Shown here: positions 35,800-44,585 of the stretch, one piece after another
Numbering within the stretch: the first letter of the stretch is position 1
Layout of the letters: every line of letters starts with the position of its first letter
Source of the DNA: Streptomyces sp. S3(2020)
GTDB lineage: Bacteria > Actinomycetota > Actinomycetes > Streptomycetales > Streptomycetaceae
Assembly (NCBI RefSeq): GCF_013044505.1
Contig: NZ_JABERD010000003.1
Coordinates: forward strand, 1-64,000
Direction: 5' to 3'
Length of the DNA stretch: 64,000 bases
Made by a program: the position numbers and the translations under genes
The notes under the pieces: model-generated
Databases searched by the model: none
What the model saw: only the letters and a program-made list of their open reading frames with translations
What the model was told of the DNA's origin: nothing

Positions 35800-35822
35800 A
35801 AACGGATACGGTAAGACCGAAA
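35800..35822. promoter_or_regulatory. 23-bp operator copy 3 (decayed TetR gene)
   Basis: AAACGGATAC, GGT, AAGACCGAAA. Differs at one position from the copy upstream of the intact TetR paralogue at 39782-39804, and is the same distance from the ATG (54 versus 55 bp). Confidence 0.65.
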
Positions 35823-35876
35823 CTCCTACTCCGCCACGTGCACTCAGGGAGATCCGCGCGAGAGGGTGGCCGCTTC

Positions 35877-36624
35877 ATGACTTGAAAGGTTCAGCCCGCT
35901 CCGGGAAGTCCTGCCTGGTGGGCCGGCCGGACGCCGCCCCCCCCCGCATCGGCGAGGGTGTCCCCCGGATGGGCGCCGGGCGGATCGTCGACACGGCCCT
36001 GAAGTTCATCAAGGAGGTCGGGATCCACACGCTCACCCTGCGCATGCTCGCCGGTGCCCTGAAGTCGGGTACAGCGACGCTCCACCGGCACTTCGACGGC
36101 AAGGATGAACTCCTCGCTCTGGTCGCCGGTAGAATCCTGGGCGAAGTCCGCGTCCCTCCCGAGATTTTGGACGGTATGTCCTGTCGGGAAGCCGTGACCA
36201 TGTCGGCGGAGGCGTTCTACGGCACGCTGTGCCGGCACCCCAACACGCTTTCCCTGCTGACGGCCCAAGTTCCCGGCGGCCCCAACGGCTTCCGTGTCAG
36301 GGAACGTCTCATCACACAGTTCCTGAGCCACGGCTTCTCGGTCGCTTTGGCCGCCCGTGCCTTCACGGCCATCGGCCACTACGTGATCGGCTTCGCCATC
36401 CAGCAGCACGGCCCCGGGACTCCGGGTCCCGAGGACCACCTGCGTCTGCTGCGACTACTGCAACTCCCTTGACGCGGCCGTCCATCCGGCCACGACCGCC
36501 GCGTCCGACGAGTTGACCTCCGTACCGCCGCACGAGGAGTTCCGGTCGGGACCTGCGCCTCGACGGGCTGGAACAGGTCCGGCTCAACCTTGCGCAGCGG
36601 CCTGAGGACGCCATGTGCCGCTGA
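35877..36624 (+). pseudogene. decayed TetR gene, paralogue of 38998-39726
   Basis: The sequence aligns along its whole length with the intact TetR gene on the other strand. ATG ACT is followed at once by TGA (third codon). The next part (GSPAWWAGRTPPP) is in one frame, then a run of C near 35940 shifts it; the HTH core (VDTALKFIKEVGIHTLTLRM and SGTATLHRHFDGKDELLALV) and effector part (AFYGTLCRHPNTLSLL) are in another. A further shift near 36450 gives SLDAAVHPATTAASDELTSV, and one more gives the last residues before TGA at 36622. At least one stop and three frameshifts, so no functional protein is expected. Confidence 0.88.
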
Positions 36625-36663
36625 GTGCTGTGGCCCGGCGGCGGCATGGCGTCGCCGACCGTC

Positions 36664-37470
36664 TCAGTGCCAGCCGATCCAGTCGGCCACGGCACGGCCC
36701 ATGACGAGCTCCAGGTCGCGGCCTCGCAGCCAGGGCAGTTCCTCGGTGAACATCGTCACTGCCTCGCGCCACGAGCAGTGCAGACGTGTGATGTCGGTGC
36801 CCCAGAACATCCGTTGGGCGCCGTACGCGTCGAAGACCTGCCGGAGCACACCGTGAGTGCTCGCGAACGGGTATGCGTCCGTCGCCATGCTCGGTACAGC
36901 CGTCGCCTTGACCGCGATGTTGGGGTGGCGGGCGAGAGCGAGCAGGGCGTCAAGGTGCGCGGCGGCGTCGGGCAGCTTCTCGAAGGGGTTGACCGCGAGG
37001 TGGTCGATCAGTAGGCGCATATTCGGGTATCGGGCGGCGACGTCTCCTACGGCGGCCAGGTACGGCGGCAGCACCATGATCCCCATGGGGGCCTTGCGTC
37101 GGTCGGCGGCGGCCCACAGCCAGTCGAGGTCGCCCGATGCGATGCGGTCGGCCATATCCGGCGCCGCCAGCATGAAGCGCAGGCCCAGCATGCCGGGTTT
37201 GTCCAGCCAGGCGTCGACGCGGGATTCGTCCGCGGTCTCGTCGAGGGGGAACCAGCCGAGGGTCGCGAACCGATCGGGATGCTGTTTCGCCGCCTCCACG
37301 GCGTAGTCGTTGGCGTCGGCGTCCCAGACCGCCGGACAGTTGACGGCGCGGTGTACCCCGGCCTCGTCCATGTCCCGCAGGGCGGTCTCGACGGTGTACG
37401 GCGCGCGCCAGTGGTGCGGCGGCGCGCTCTCGCCGGCCCAGAGGTGGATCTGTGCGTCGATGATGTGCAC
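36664..37470 (-). CDS. amidohydrolase-2 family hydrolase
   Basis: A 268-residue TIM-barrel metal hydrolase of the 2-pyrone-4,6-dicarboxylate lactonase/amidohydrolase-2 type. IIDAQIHLW at the N-terminus stands for the usual DxHxH metal motif with the first His changed to Gln, and MRLLIDHLAVNP and MFWGTDITRLH supply the later metal His and Asp. These enzymes open lactones or decarboxylate aromatic acids. GTG start at 37470 with AGAGGAA about 7 nt upstream. It follows the alpha/beta hydrolase by 11 bp, so the two are co-transcribed. Confidence 0.75.
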   Translation of the reverse strand: MHIIDAQIHLWAGESAPPHHWRAPYTVETALRDMDEAGVHRAVNCPAVWDADANDYAVEAAKQHPDRFATLGWFPLDETADESRVDAWLDKPGMLGLRFMLAAPDMADRIASGDLDWLWAAADRRKAPMGIMVLPPYLAAVGDVAARYPNMRLLIDHLAVNPFEKLPDAAAHLDALLALARHPNIAVKATAVPSMATDAYPFASTHGVLRQVFDAYGAQRMFWGTDITRLHCSWREAVTMFTEELPWLRGRDLELVMGRAVADWIGWH

Positions 37471-37481
37471 GGGTGTTCCTC

Positions 37482-38660
37482 TCAGTTCGTGATGTCGGGG
37501 ATCGGCAGGCCGCGCAGGCGCGCGGTCATCCAGTCGGCGATGAGCGCGTCACGGTCGTGCTTGTGGTTGTAGACGCAGTGGTTGCCGTCGGAGAAGATCA
37601 CCATCCGCTTGTCTGCCGTCGGTGCGCCCTGCAGCAGGATCTGTGCGAGGTCGGTCGAGATCATCGGGTCCGCGCCGCCCTGCACGACCAGCAGCGGATA
37701 TCCAGTGTTGGGCCCGTCGGCGAGCGGGGTGACGGTCTTCCAGACGTCCACCGCCCGGTCCGGGTCCCCTGTTCCGCAGGCGGCCACCATCTTCGAGAAG
37801 AAGGTCCCCATGGTCGGCGGCACCAGCCACGGCGCGTGGATGCCGCCGTTGTCGACACACGCCCTGATCCGGGTGTCCTGTGCCGCGACGGCCATGGCGA
37901 CGCTGCCCCCCATGCTGTTGCCGATGAAGCCGATCGGGCGGCCCGGTGAGCGCCCGTCGAGGAAATCGACGGCTCGCCCGTACGCGTCGCGCCACTCGGT
38001 GGTGAGGTAGTGCGCGTGCGCCAGCCGCGTTTCGCCCTGCCCCGGACCGTCGAGCAGCAGTGCGTCGACGCCCCGTGCCGCGAGTGCCTCGCCGATGCTG
38101 TCGAAATCCATTGCCCAGCCCTCGACGCCGCCGATGACGATGGCCGAGCCGACCGCGGTGTCGCCCGCGGGAACCAGCCACCCCACCAGCGGACCACTAT
38201 CGGTGTGGATCGTGACACGCTCACGGTCACCGCTTGCTTCCGCAGCCCGCGCGTAGAGTTCCGCAGCCCGCGCGAAGATCACCCGGCGCTCCGCGGTGTC
38301 GGACAGCATCATCATCTGGCTCATACGCAGCAGGGCGGACGCACGGCGCAGGTACGTGACCTGCGTGGGTTTCCCGGCAGCCCCCGCGGTGCCCTCGGCG
38401 CGGCGCAGGCACACGCCCGCAAGTTCGGTGGCGGCGGAGTGCCAGTCCTGTCCCTCGATCACGCGGGCGCGCAGCTCGACGGCATCTGCGTAGTCGACGC
38501 CATAGCCGGTCATGCGCTCCAACGAGAACTGACGCAGCCCGGCCTGCGATTCGACCGAGAGCCTCGACATGGCCTCCTCCGTCTCAGCGCGGCTGCCCAC
38601 GAACGTCAGGTTCACGACCGGGGCCGTGCGACCCTCGGTGACCTCCTGCTGTGCTGACAT
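37482..38660 (-). CDS. alpha/beta hydrolase, C-C hydrolase-like
   Basis: A 392-residue protein with an N-terminal helical lid of about 150 residues, then an alpha/beta hydrolase core. The nucleophile is Ser in IGFIGNSMGGSVAMA, an acid follows in VVQGGADPMIS, and the His is in SDGNHCVYNH. The long N-terminal cap plus core is the plan of 2,6-dihydroxypseudooxynicotine hydrolase-like and FrsA-like enzymes, some of which cut C-C bonds. ATG at 38660 with AGGAGG 11 nt upstream. First gene of a two-gene operon; operator copy 4 lies about 190 bp upstream. Confidence 0.75.
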   Translation of the reverse strand: MSAQQEVTEGRTAPVVNLTFVGSRAETEEAMSRLSVESQAGLRQFSLERMTGYGVDYADAVELRARVIEGQDWHSAATELAGVCLRRAEGTAGAAGKPTQVTYLRRASALLRMSQMMMLSDTAERRVIFARAAELYARAAEASGDRERVTIHTDSGPLVGWLVPAGDTAVGSAIVIGGVEGWAMDFDSIGEALAARGVDALLLDGPGQGETRLAHAHYLTTEWRDAYGRAVDFLDGRSPGRPIGFIGNSMGGSVAMAVAAQDTRIRACVDNGGIHAPWLVPPTMGTFFSKMVAACGTGDPDRAVDVWKTVTPLADGPNTGYPLLVVQGGADPMISTDLAQILLQGAPTADKRMVIFSDGNHCVYNHKHDRDALIADWMTARLRGLPIPDITN

Positions 38661-38997
38661 TCCTGAAGTTCCTCCTGTTCGGCCTGGCGCGATGCGATTG
38701 CCAGGGCGGCTGTCCCGTGAGCTGCGGCGACATGAGAGGTGCGGCTCGTCGCTGGTGTGCAGCTTGACCATGAGCTGGAATCCGGCGCCGCCCGGAAGAT
38801 GGCACGGTGCCGGGCAGCGGCCCGTCCCGGACCGCCAGCCGATGATTTCGAGTACAGCGTATCCGTAATTCTGTCCTGACACAACGGACACGGTTGCCGG
38901 GTGGCGATGAGCCCTCGGATCGCGCGTGGACTCCCCGGGACGACTTTCGTGGGCGACAGAGCACGAACTCTGTCCGATTCGGCGCCCCGTGACTGCT
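38661..38997. other. upstream region of the hydrolase operon
   Basis: A 337-bp gap between two minus-strand genes. The only clear signal is the operator at 38846-38868. No small gene is supported. Confidence 0.4.
38846..38868. promoter_or_regulatory. 23-bp operator copy 4 (hydrolase operon)
   Basis: TTTCGAGTAC, AGC, GTATCCGTAA. About 190 bp upstream of the alpha/beta hydrolase start. Confidence 0.6.
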
Positions 38998-39726
38998 TCA
39001 GGCCTCCGCGTGGAGTTGCCTCTGCCGTTCCAGCCCGTCGAGGAGCAGTTCCAGGCCGAACCGGAACTCCTCGTGCAGCGGTACGGACGTCAGTTCGTCG
39101 GCCGCCGCGACGGTGGCCGGATAGGCAACCGGGTCAAGGGACTTGTAGTAGTCCCGAAGCTGCAACTGGTCCTCGGTGCGCGGTGTCCCGGGGCCGTACT
39201 GCTGGATGGCGAAGCCGATCACGTAGTGGCCCATGGCCGTGTAAGAACGAGCGGCCAGGCCGATCGGGAACCCGTGCCCGGTGAAGAGTGTGACCAGCCG
39301 TTCCCTGCCCCGAAGGGCATTGGGGCCGACAGGGACCTGGGCCGCGAGCAAGGACAGCGCGTTGGGGTGCCGGCACAGCGTGCCGTAGAACGCCTCCGCC
39401 GCGGCACTCACGGCTTCCCTCCAGGAGAGTCCGTCCAACTCCTCCACCGGGATACGGACTTCGCCCAGGATTCTGTCGGCGACCAGAGCGAGGAGTTCGT
39501 CCTTGCCGTTGAAGTGCCGGTAGAGCGTCGCCGTACCCGAGTTCAGAGTGTCGGCGAGCATGCGCAGGGTCAGTGCCTGGATGCCGACCTCGTCGATGAG
39601 CTTCAGGGCCGTGTCCACCATCCGCCCGGCGTCCATCGGGGGACGCCCCCGCCGATACACGGGGGGCGGCGTCCGGCCGGCCCACCAGGCAGGACTTCCC
39701 GCAATGGACTGGACCTCCGAAGTCAT
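38998..39726 (-). CDS. TetR-family regulator, probable owner of the 23-bp operator
   Basis: A 242-residue TetR protein. A GRPPMDAGR arm leads to the HTH (VDTALKLIDEVGIQALTLRM, SGTATLYRHFNGKDELLALV) and a TetR_C-type effector domain (AFYGTLCRHPNALSLLAAQV). ATG at 39726 with AAAGGGTGAG some 6 nt upstream; an ATG at 39765 is in frame but would sit only 17 bp from operator copy 5. Operator copy 5 lies 56 bp upstream, which suggests autoregulation. A decayed duplicate lies 3 kb away on the opposite strand. Confidence 0.83.
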   Translation of the reverse strand: MTSEVQSIAGSPAWWAGRTPPPVYRRGRPPMDAGRMVDTALKLIDEVGIQALTLRMLADTLNSGTATLYRHFNGKDELLALVADRILGEVRIPVEELDGLSWREAVSAAAEAFYGTLCRHPNALSLLAAQVPVGPNALRGRERLVTLFTGHGFPIGLAARSYTAMGHYVIGFAIQQYGPGTPRTEDQLQLRDYYKSLDPVAYPATVAAADELTSVPLHEEFRFGLELLLDGLERQRQLHAEA

Positions 39727-39781
39727 GAAGCGCTCACCCTTTCGGTCGGATTCTGCTGAGGACACGCATCTCTGAAGGGAT

Positions 39782-39804
39782 TTTCGGTCTTATCGTATCC
39801 GTTT
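39782..39804. promoter_or_regulatory. 23-bp operator copy 5 (TetR promoter)
   Basis: Read on the minus strand: AAACGGATAC, GAT, AAGACCGAAA. Nearly identical to copy 3. Confidence 0.65.
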
Positions 39805-39841
39805 TCGGCGGTGGTGCGGGGCACCCCCGAACGGGGCACGG

Positions 39842-40522
39842 TTAGTCTGCGGCCCGGGCCGGCTGTACCAGGCCGGTCTGGTAGGCGATGACGATGAGCT
39901 GGGCACGGTCGCGTGCATCAAGTTTGGCCATGGCTCGTTGGATGTGGGTGCGTACGGTCAGCGGGCTGATCGCCAATATGTCGGCAATCCCTTCGTTGGA
40001 CTTGCCGTTGGCAGCGAGGGCCATGACCTCGCGCTCTCGGGAGGTCAGATGGGCCAGGCGCTGTGGCCTCACCGGGCGGTCGTGCGAGGGGCGGACGGTG
40101 AGGAAGCGGGCGATGAGCGAGCGGGTGGCCCCTCGTGAGAGGAGTGGCTCACCGGAGGCAACGGTGCGGATGCCGGTGAAGAGTTCGTCCACGGTTGCGT
40201 CCTTGCCGAGGAAGCCGCTCGCTCCGGCTTGCAGGGCCCGGGCGACGTACTCCTCGGTCTCGTAGGTGGTGAGAACGAGGACTCGGGTGGCGGACAGCTC
40301 TGGGTCCCGGCAGATCGCGGCCGTGGCGGTCAGTCCGTCCATCCCTGGCATACGGATGTCCATGAGGACGATGTCGGGGTGGTGGGCGTGGGCGAGTTCC
40401 ACCGCTTCTCTGCCGTCGGAGGCTTCGCCGATCACCACCATGTCGTCGCAGGAGTCGATCAGAGTCCGGAAGGTGGCCCGCATCAGCGCCTGGTCGTCGG
40501 CGAGCAGAACACGGATCGTCAT
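39842..40522 (-). CDS. NarL/LuxR-type response regulator
   Basis: A 226-residue regulator: receiver with DD at 9-10, phospho-acceptor Asp55 (VLMDIRMPG) and Lys in FLGKDA, then a C-terminal LuxR HTH (LTSREREVMALAANGKSNEGIADIL, LTVRTHIQRAMAKL). The ATG overlaps the kinase stop (ATGA, 40519-40522). Last gene of the second MmpL/two-component operon. Confidence 0.87.
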   Translation of the reverse strand: MTIRVLLADDQALMRATFRTLIDSCDDMVVIGEASDGREAVELAHAHHPDIVLMDIRMPGMDGLTATAAICRDPELSATRVLVLTTYETEEYVARALQAGASGFLGKDATVDELFTGIRTVASGEPLLSRGATRSLIARFLTVRPSHDRPVRPQRLAHLTSREREVMALAANGKSNEGIADILAISPLTVRTHIQRAMAKLDARDRAQLIVIAYQTGLVQPARAAD

Positions 40523-41718
40523 GGAGTTCGTTCCCTGGGGTCGTGGGGATGCAGTGGCAGGGCGGTGGTGACCTGGAAACCGCCTGCGGGCCGGGGGCCT
40601 GCCCGTAGTTCGCCGCCGACAGAGTGGGCGCGCTCCGTCATGCTGATGAGGCCGAAGCCGCCGCCTTTGGCGGACTGGAGCGTTGTGGTGGTGAGGGCGT
40701 CTGTGTCATTGGTGATCGTGAGGGTCAGGCTGGTCCTGGCGTAGGCGAGTTGTATGTGCGCGGTTTTCGCGGGTGTGTGCTTGGCGACGTTGGTGAGCGC
40801 CTCCTGCACGATGCGGTACGCGGTCAGATCCACTCCGGGGGACAGCGGCTGGGTTTGTCCTTGGCTGGTGACGGTGACGGTGAGTCCCCCTGACTCGCAG
40901 GATTCGATCAGCTCGGGCAGGAGGTGGAGGCCGGGGGCCGGTTCCAAGGGCGCGGAGTCGGGGTCGTCCGCGTGGCGCAGGAGGCCGACGGTGGCCTTGA
41001 GTTCACGCATCGCTGTGGTGGTGGTGCCGACCAGGTCGGCGAGGATCTTCTGCGCCTGCTCGGGACGGGTCCGCGTGAAGTGCTCGGCGACGCCTGCCTG
41101 GATCTTGGCCAGAGCCAGGTGGTGGGCGACGACGTCGTGCAGGTCGCGGGCGATGCGCATGCGCTCCTCGGTGACGCGGTGGTGTGCCTCTTCTTCGCGG
41201 GTCCGCTCGGCGTGTTCGGCGCGGGCCTGGACGGCTTGCAGATAGGCGCCGCGTAGTCGGGCGCCGCGCCCCCAGGCGAGGGGCAGCAGCAGCCACAGGA
41301 GGGGGCCGGCCACCTCGAAGTCCGAGGGGTCGTTGATCACCATCGTGGCCACCATCGCGCCCACGGTGGTGAAGCCGTAGGTGTGGGTGGTCCTGGAGTC
41401 GGTGCCGGCCGCCAGTCGGAACAGTCCGGCCATGAGGGGCGCGAGGAGCAGGGGGGTGACGACGTAGTCCAGGGCGATGGTGGTCACGGTGGCGGCGGCG
41501 GTGACGACGAGGGCGGCGCGCGGGCGGCGGCGACTGGCCAGCAGGGCGACGCAGGACAGGGCGGCAAGGGCTTCGGCGGGCCATTCCATGGCCGGCGACG
41601 TGGCATCGGGCGTGGTGAACGAGTCGCCGACAGCGACGCAGGTCCACAGGGCCAACGACATCACCAGGCCGGCGGCCCGGGGGCGGAACGGCGTCTGTTG
41701 CTGGGGTGGGGTGGTCAT
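40519..41718 (-). CDS. NarL-type sensor histidine kinase
   Basis: A 399-residue kinase with four or five N-terminal helices (residues 15-150), a HisKA_3 dimerisation helix with His194 in IARDLHDVVAHH and a C-terminal HATPase (EALTNVAKH, GFGLISMTERA). No large extracytoplasmic loop, so it may sense the membrane or a lipophilic molecule. ATG at 41718 with GGAGGG upstream. It follows MmpL by 104 bp, with a strong hairpin between them. Confidence 0.85.
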   Translation of the reverse strand: MTTPPQQQTPFRPRAAGLVMSLALWTCVAVGDSFTTPDATSPAMEWPAEALAALSCVALLASRRRPRAALVVTAAATVTTIALDYVVTPLLLAPLMAGLFRLAAGTDSRTTHTYGFTTVGAMVATMVINDPSDFEVAGPLLWLLLPLAWGRGARLRGAYLQAVQARAEHAERTREEEAHHRVTEERMRIARDLHDVVAHHLALAKIQAGVAEHFTRTRPEQAQKILADLVGTTTTAMRELKATVGLLRHADDPDSAPLEPAPGLHLLPELIESCESGGLTVTVTSQGQTQPLSPGVDLTAYRIVQEALTNVAKHTPAKTAHIQLAYARTSLTLTITNDTDALTTTTLQSAKGGGFGLISMTERAHSVGGELRAGPRPAGGFQVTTALPLHPHDPRERTP

Positions 41719-41770
41719 TGGCCCTCCGGTGAGCGACTGCGGGCTTGCTTGCCCCGTAGGGGTGACAGGA

Positions 41771-41798
41771 GCCGCCCGTGGACAAAGCCACGGGCGGC
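41771..41798 (-). terminator. strong hairpin between MmpL and kinase genes
   Basis: GCCGCCCGTGG and CCACGGGCGGC form a perfect 11-bp stem around a 6-nt loop, 25 bp past the MmpL stop. It may end most MmpL transcripts and lower kinase/regulator expression, or mark the end of the MmpL unit. Confidence 0.6.
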
Positions 41799-41822
41799 GG
41801 GGATGGACTGTCGCCGGATCGG

Positions 41823-44054
41823 TCAGACCCGCACCGCGGCCGGCCTGTCCGCGGCGTGGTCGCCCGGCTCGCTTCCGTCGCCTTCGACCGGTCGACCGGT
41901 GAGCGCTTCGCCTTCGACGTCCACGCGGGGCAGCAGCCGATCCAGCCAGCCCGGAAGCCACCAGGCCCGGTCGCCCAGCAGGGCGAGGACCGCCGGCACG
42001 ATCGCCATCCTCACCACGAAGGCGTCAAGCAGTACGGCGGCGGCAAGACCGAACCCGATCATCTTGATCATGGAGTCGGTCTCGGTGACGAAGCTGGCGA
42101 AGACCGCGATCATGATCAGTGCGGCCGCTACCACGACCCGGGCGCTGTGGCGGAAGCCTGTCGTGACCGCCTGCGGGGCCCGGTCTCCGTGCACGTACGC
42201 CTCGCGCATTCGGGAGACGAGGAAGACCTCGTAGTCCATCGCCAGGCCGAAGACGATGCCGACCAGGAAGATCGGCATCAAGGTCATGATCGGGCCGGTC
42301 TGATCGACGCCCAGCAGATCGGCGCCGTGCCCCTGCTGGAAGACCAGGACCACCGAGCCGAGGGCCGCCAGCACCGACAGCAGGAAGCCGAGGGCCGCCT
42401 TGATGGGTACGAGCACGGACCGGAAAACCACCAGCAGCAAGATGAAGGCCAGACCGATCACGACCGCGAGATAGGGAACCAGCGCGGCCTGGACCTTGTC
42501 GGCGATGTCGATGTTCGCCGCCGTGGTCCCCGTGACCTGGTAGGTCGCACCGGCCTTCGACTCGATTCCGGGACGCTCGGCCCGGACGGCCTTCACCAGG
42601 CCCTTGGTCTTCTCGTCCGTCGGTGCGGTCGAGGGCACGGCCTCGAAGATCGCGGTGTCCCCGGCCTTGTTGAACTGAGCCGGGGAGACGGCCACGATCC
42701 CCTTCGTGCCGGCGATCTCCTTCGAGATCACCTTCACCGAATCCTCCGGGTCGCTGGAGTCCTTGGCGTCCACGATGACGGTCAGCGGCCCGTTGAAACC
42801 CGGCCCGAAGCCCTCGGCCAGCGCGTCGTAGGCGCGGCGCTCGGAGGTGGAGGTGGGCTTCGCCTCATCACCCGGCATGCCCAGCTGCAGGTTGGCCACC
42901 GGGAGCGCGATCGCGCCCAGGCCCGCGACGCTGAGCAGCAGCACCGGCAGCGGGCGTCGCAGCACGAACCGCGCCCAGCGGGTTCCCCCGTTGTCTCCGC
43001 CACTCTCCTTGGTATGCCCGCCCTTCCGGGCTGCCTTGCGGGCGCTTCGCGAGAGCGCGGCATTCGGCCAGATACCGAACAGCGCCGGAACCAACGTCAG
43101 CGCGACGAGTACGGCGACGACGACCGCGCCCGCGGCGGCCAAGCCCATCTTGGTGAGCATCGGGATGCCGACCACCGACAACCCCACCAGCGCGATGACC
43201 ACAGTGAGCCCGGCGAAGACGACCGCCGAGCCTGCTGTGCCGACCGCGAGCCCGGACGCCTCCTGTGCCGTACGGCCGCGCGCGCGCTCCTCCCGGTAGC
43301 GGGAGACGACGAAAAGGGCGTAGTCGATGCCGACCGCGAGACCCAGCATCATGGCCAGCGTGCTGGCCGTGTCCGACAGTCCGAAGATGTCAGCCACCGC
43401 CGTGAGGGCGGAAAGGCTCACGGCGACACCGATGAGCGCGGTCAGCAGCGGCAGCCCGGCCGCGACCATCGAGCCGAAGGTGATCATCAGCACCAAGGCA
43501 GCCACCGCTATGCCGATCAGCTCGGCCAACCCGCCCGCTTCGCCGCTGTCCAGCGCCTCGCCACCGGCCTCGACGGTCAGGCCCGCATCTCGCGCCTTGT
43601 CGACGGTCGCGAGCAACTGCTCCTTGCTGGCGTCGGTGACCTCGGCGACCTTGACGTCGTAGGTGATCGTCGAGTAGGCCGTCGATCCGTCCTTGCTGAC
43701 CGCCTTCGTCTGGAAGGGATCATCGGCTGTGTCGACCTGAGGGCCGGTGGCCAGTTCTGCCACAGCCTTCTCGATGACCGCCCGGTTGTCCGAGGTCGTC
43801 ACCTTCTGTCCGTTTGGGGCGATGAAGACGACCCGGGCGGTCGCGCTGTCGGCCGTGGCCCCGGGGAAGCGTTGCTCCGCCAGGTCGTAGGCCTTCTGCG
43901 CCTCGATGCCCGGCATGGAGAACCTCTCGTCGGAGGTCCCCGGCGTCTGGGACGCGGCGAAGACGGCGGCCACCATGGCGGCCAGCCATATCAGAGCGAC
44001 GGTCCATCGTCGCCGAAAGGCCAGTCGGCCCAGTCGATAAAGAAAGGTGGCCAC
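41823..44054 (-). CDS. MmpL-type RND exporter, second of two
   Basis: A 743-residue, two-halved MMPL protein with GLAVGIDYALFVVSRYREE and GLAMDYEVFLVSRMREA, the same proton-relay motifs as the first MmpL. The C-termini of the two proteins are alike (LALLGDRAWWLPGWLDRLLP here, LALLGDRAWWLPRRLDRALP there), so they are probably paralogues. GTG at 44054 with GGAGA 8 nt upstream; the frame is open above it. Two operator copies lie about 300-400 bp upstream. Confidence 0.83.
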   Translation of the reverse strand: MATFLYRLGRLAFRRRWTVALIWLAAMVAAVFAASQTPGTSDERFSMPGIEAQKAYDLAEQRFPGATADSATARVVFIAPNGQKVTTSDNRAVIEKAVAELATGPQVDTADDPFQTKAVSKDGSTAYSTITYDVKVAEVTDASKEQLLATVDKARDAGLTVEAGGEALDSGEAGGLAELIGIAVAALVLMITFGSMVAAGLPLLTALIGVAVSLSALTAVADIFGLSDTASTLAMMLGLAVGIDYALFVVSRYREERARGRTAQEASGLAVGTAGSAVVFAGLTVVIALVGLSVVGIPMLTKMGLAAAGAVVVAVLVALTLVPALFGIWPNAALSRSARKAARKGGHTKESGGDNGGTRWARFVLRRPLPVLLLSVAGLGAIALPVANLQLGMPGDEAKPTSTSERRAYDALAEGFGPGFNGPLTVIVDAKDSSDPEDSVKVISKEIAGTKGIVAVSPAQFNKAGDTAIFEAVPSTAPTDEKTKGLVKAVRAERPGIESKAGATYQVTGTTAANIDIADKVQAALVPYLAVVIGLAFILLLVVFRSVLVPIKAALGFLLSVLAALGSVVLVFQQGHGADLLGVDQTGPIMTLMPIFLVGIVFGLAMDYEVFLVSRMREAYVHGDRAPQAVTTGFRHSARVVVAAALIMIAVFASFVTETDSMIKMIGFGLAAAVLLDAFVVRMAIVPAVLALLGDRAWWLPGWLDRLLPRVDVEGEALTGRPVEGDGSEPGDHAADRPAAVRV

Positions 44055-44349
44055 GAAAGGGTCTCCACATCTGCTGTCGGGTACCTGCTCAGCCTGTCGG
44101 GGGCGGGTCGTCCCGTCGTCATACCTTGGACACAAACATCACTACTGATGAGGTAGTACAGAATCGGCTGGCAGGCCCCTCCGGTATGACAGGCCCCTCC
44201 CGCGGCTCCTGGTCGGCGTCGACCCGTCCCGGCGGACCTTGGAAGTGCCGGTCCACCTGGCGTTGGCAGGTAGCGGTAACACGCCACTAAGGAGGCGCAG
44301 GGCTGCGGCGGAGTACGCCGATTCGAGTACGCCAGCAGCACCCGGATAC

Positions 44350-44372
44350 TTATGGTTACCATGTAACCATAA
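44350..44372. promoter_or_regulatory. 23-bp operator copy 6, perfect palindrome
   Basis: TTATGGTTAC, CAT, GTAACCATAA. All ten base pairs of the arms match, the best palindrome of the set. Confidence 0.7.
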
Positions 44373-44437
44373 CGGAAGGATGCTTAGTCGGGCGAGGGTG
44401 CGGTGTCAAGGCGGTTCACCTTGACGCCCTGTCTTGA

Positions 44438-44460
44438 TAATGGATACATTGTAGCCATTA
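44438..44460. promoter_or_regulatory. 23-bp operator copy 7
   Basis: TAATGGATAC, ATT, GTAGCCATTA; one mismatch between arms. It starts 88 bp after copy 6, near the promoter expected for the rightward amidohydrolase remnant. Confidence 0.68.
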
Positions 44461-44585
44461 TAGTAGTCCGCCCTGGCCCACATCCCAGACTCCCGGTCCA
44501 CAGGCACGACTTCGTGCACATGTCGACCGAGGCCCCGGCACATACCGCCACTCCGGCAAAGACCCCACTGGCAAGGAGCTTCGGC

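Larger units (their letters stand above)
44055..44585. promoter_or_regulatory. MmpL / amidohydrolase-remnant intergenic region
   Basis: About 530 bp of control sequence with two operator copies (44350 and 44438) and relatively AT-rich patches around 44136-44170 and 44430-44470. No gene is supported here. Confidence 0.45.

Noticed and set aside
38998..39765. ATG at 39765 as the TetR start
   Set aside because: It would leave only 16 bp to the operator and the extra 13 residues are not in the decayed paralogue, whose ATG matches 39726.
41778..44156. A 792-codon open frame on the plus strand opposite MmpL-2
   Set aside because: Hydrophilic, repetitive composition without domains; it is the mirror of a well-supported MmpL gene.
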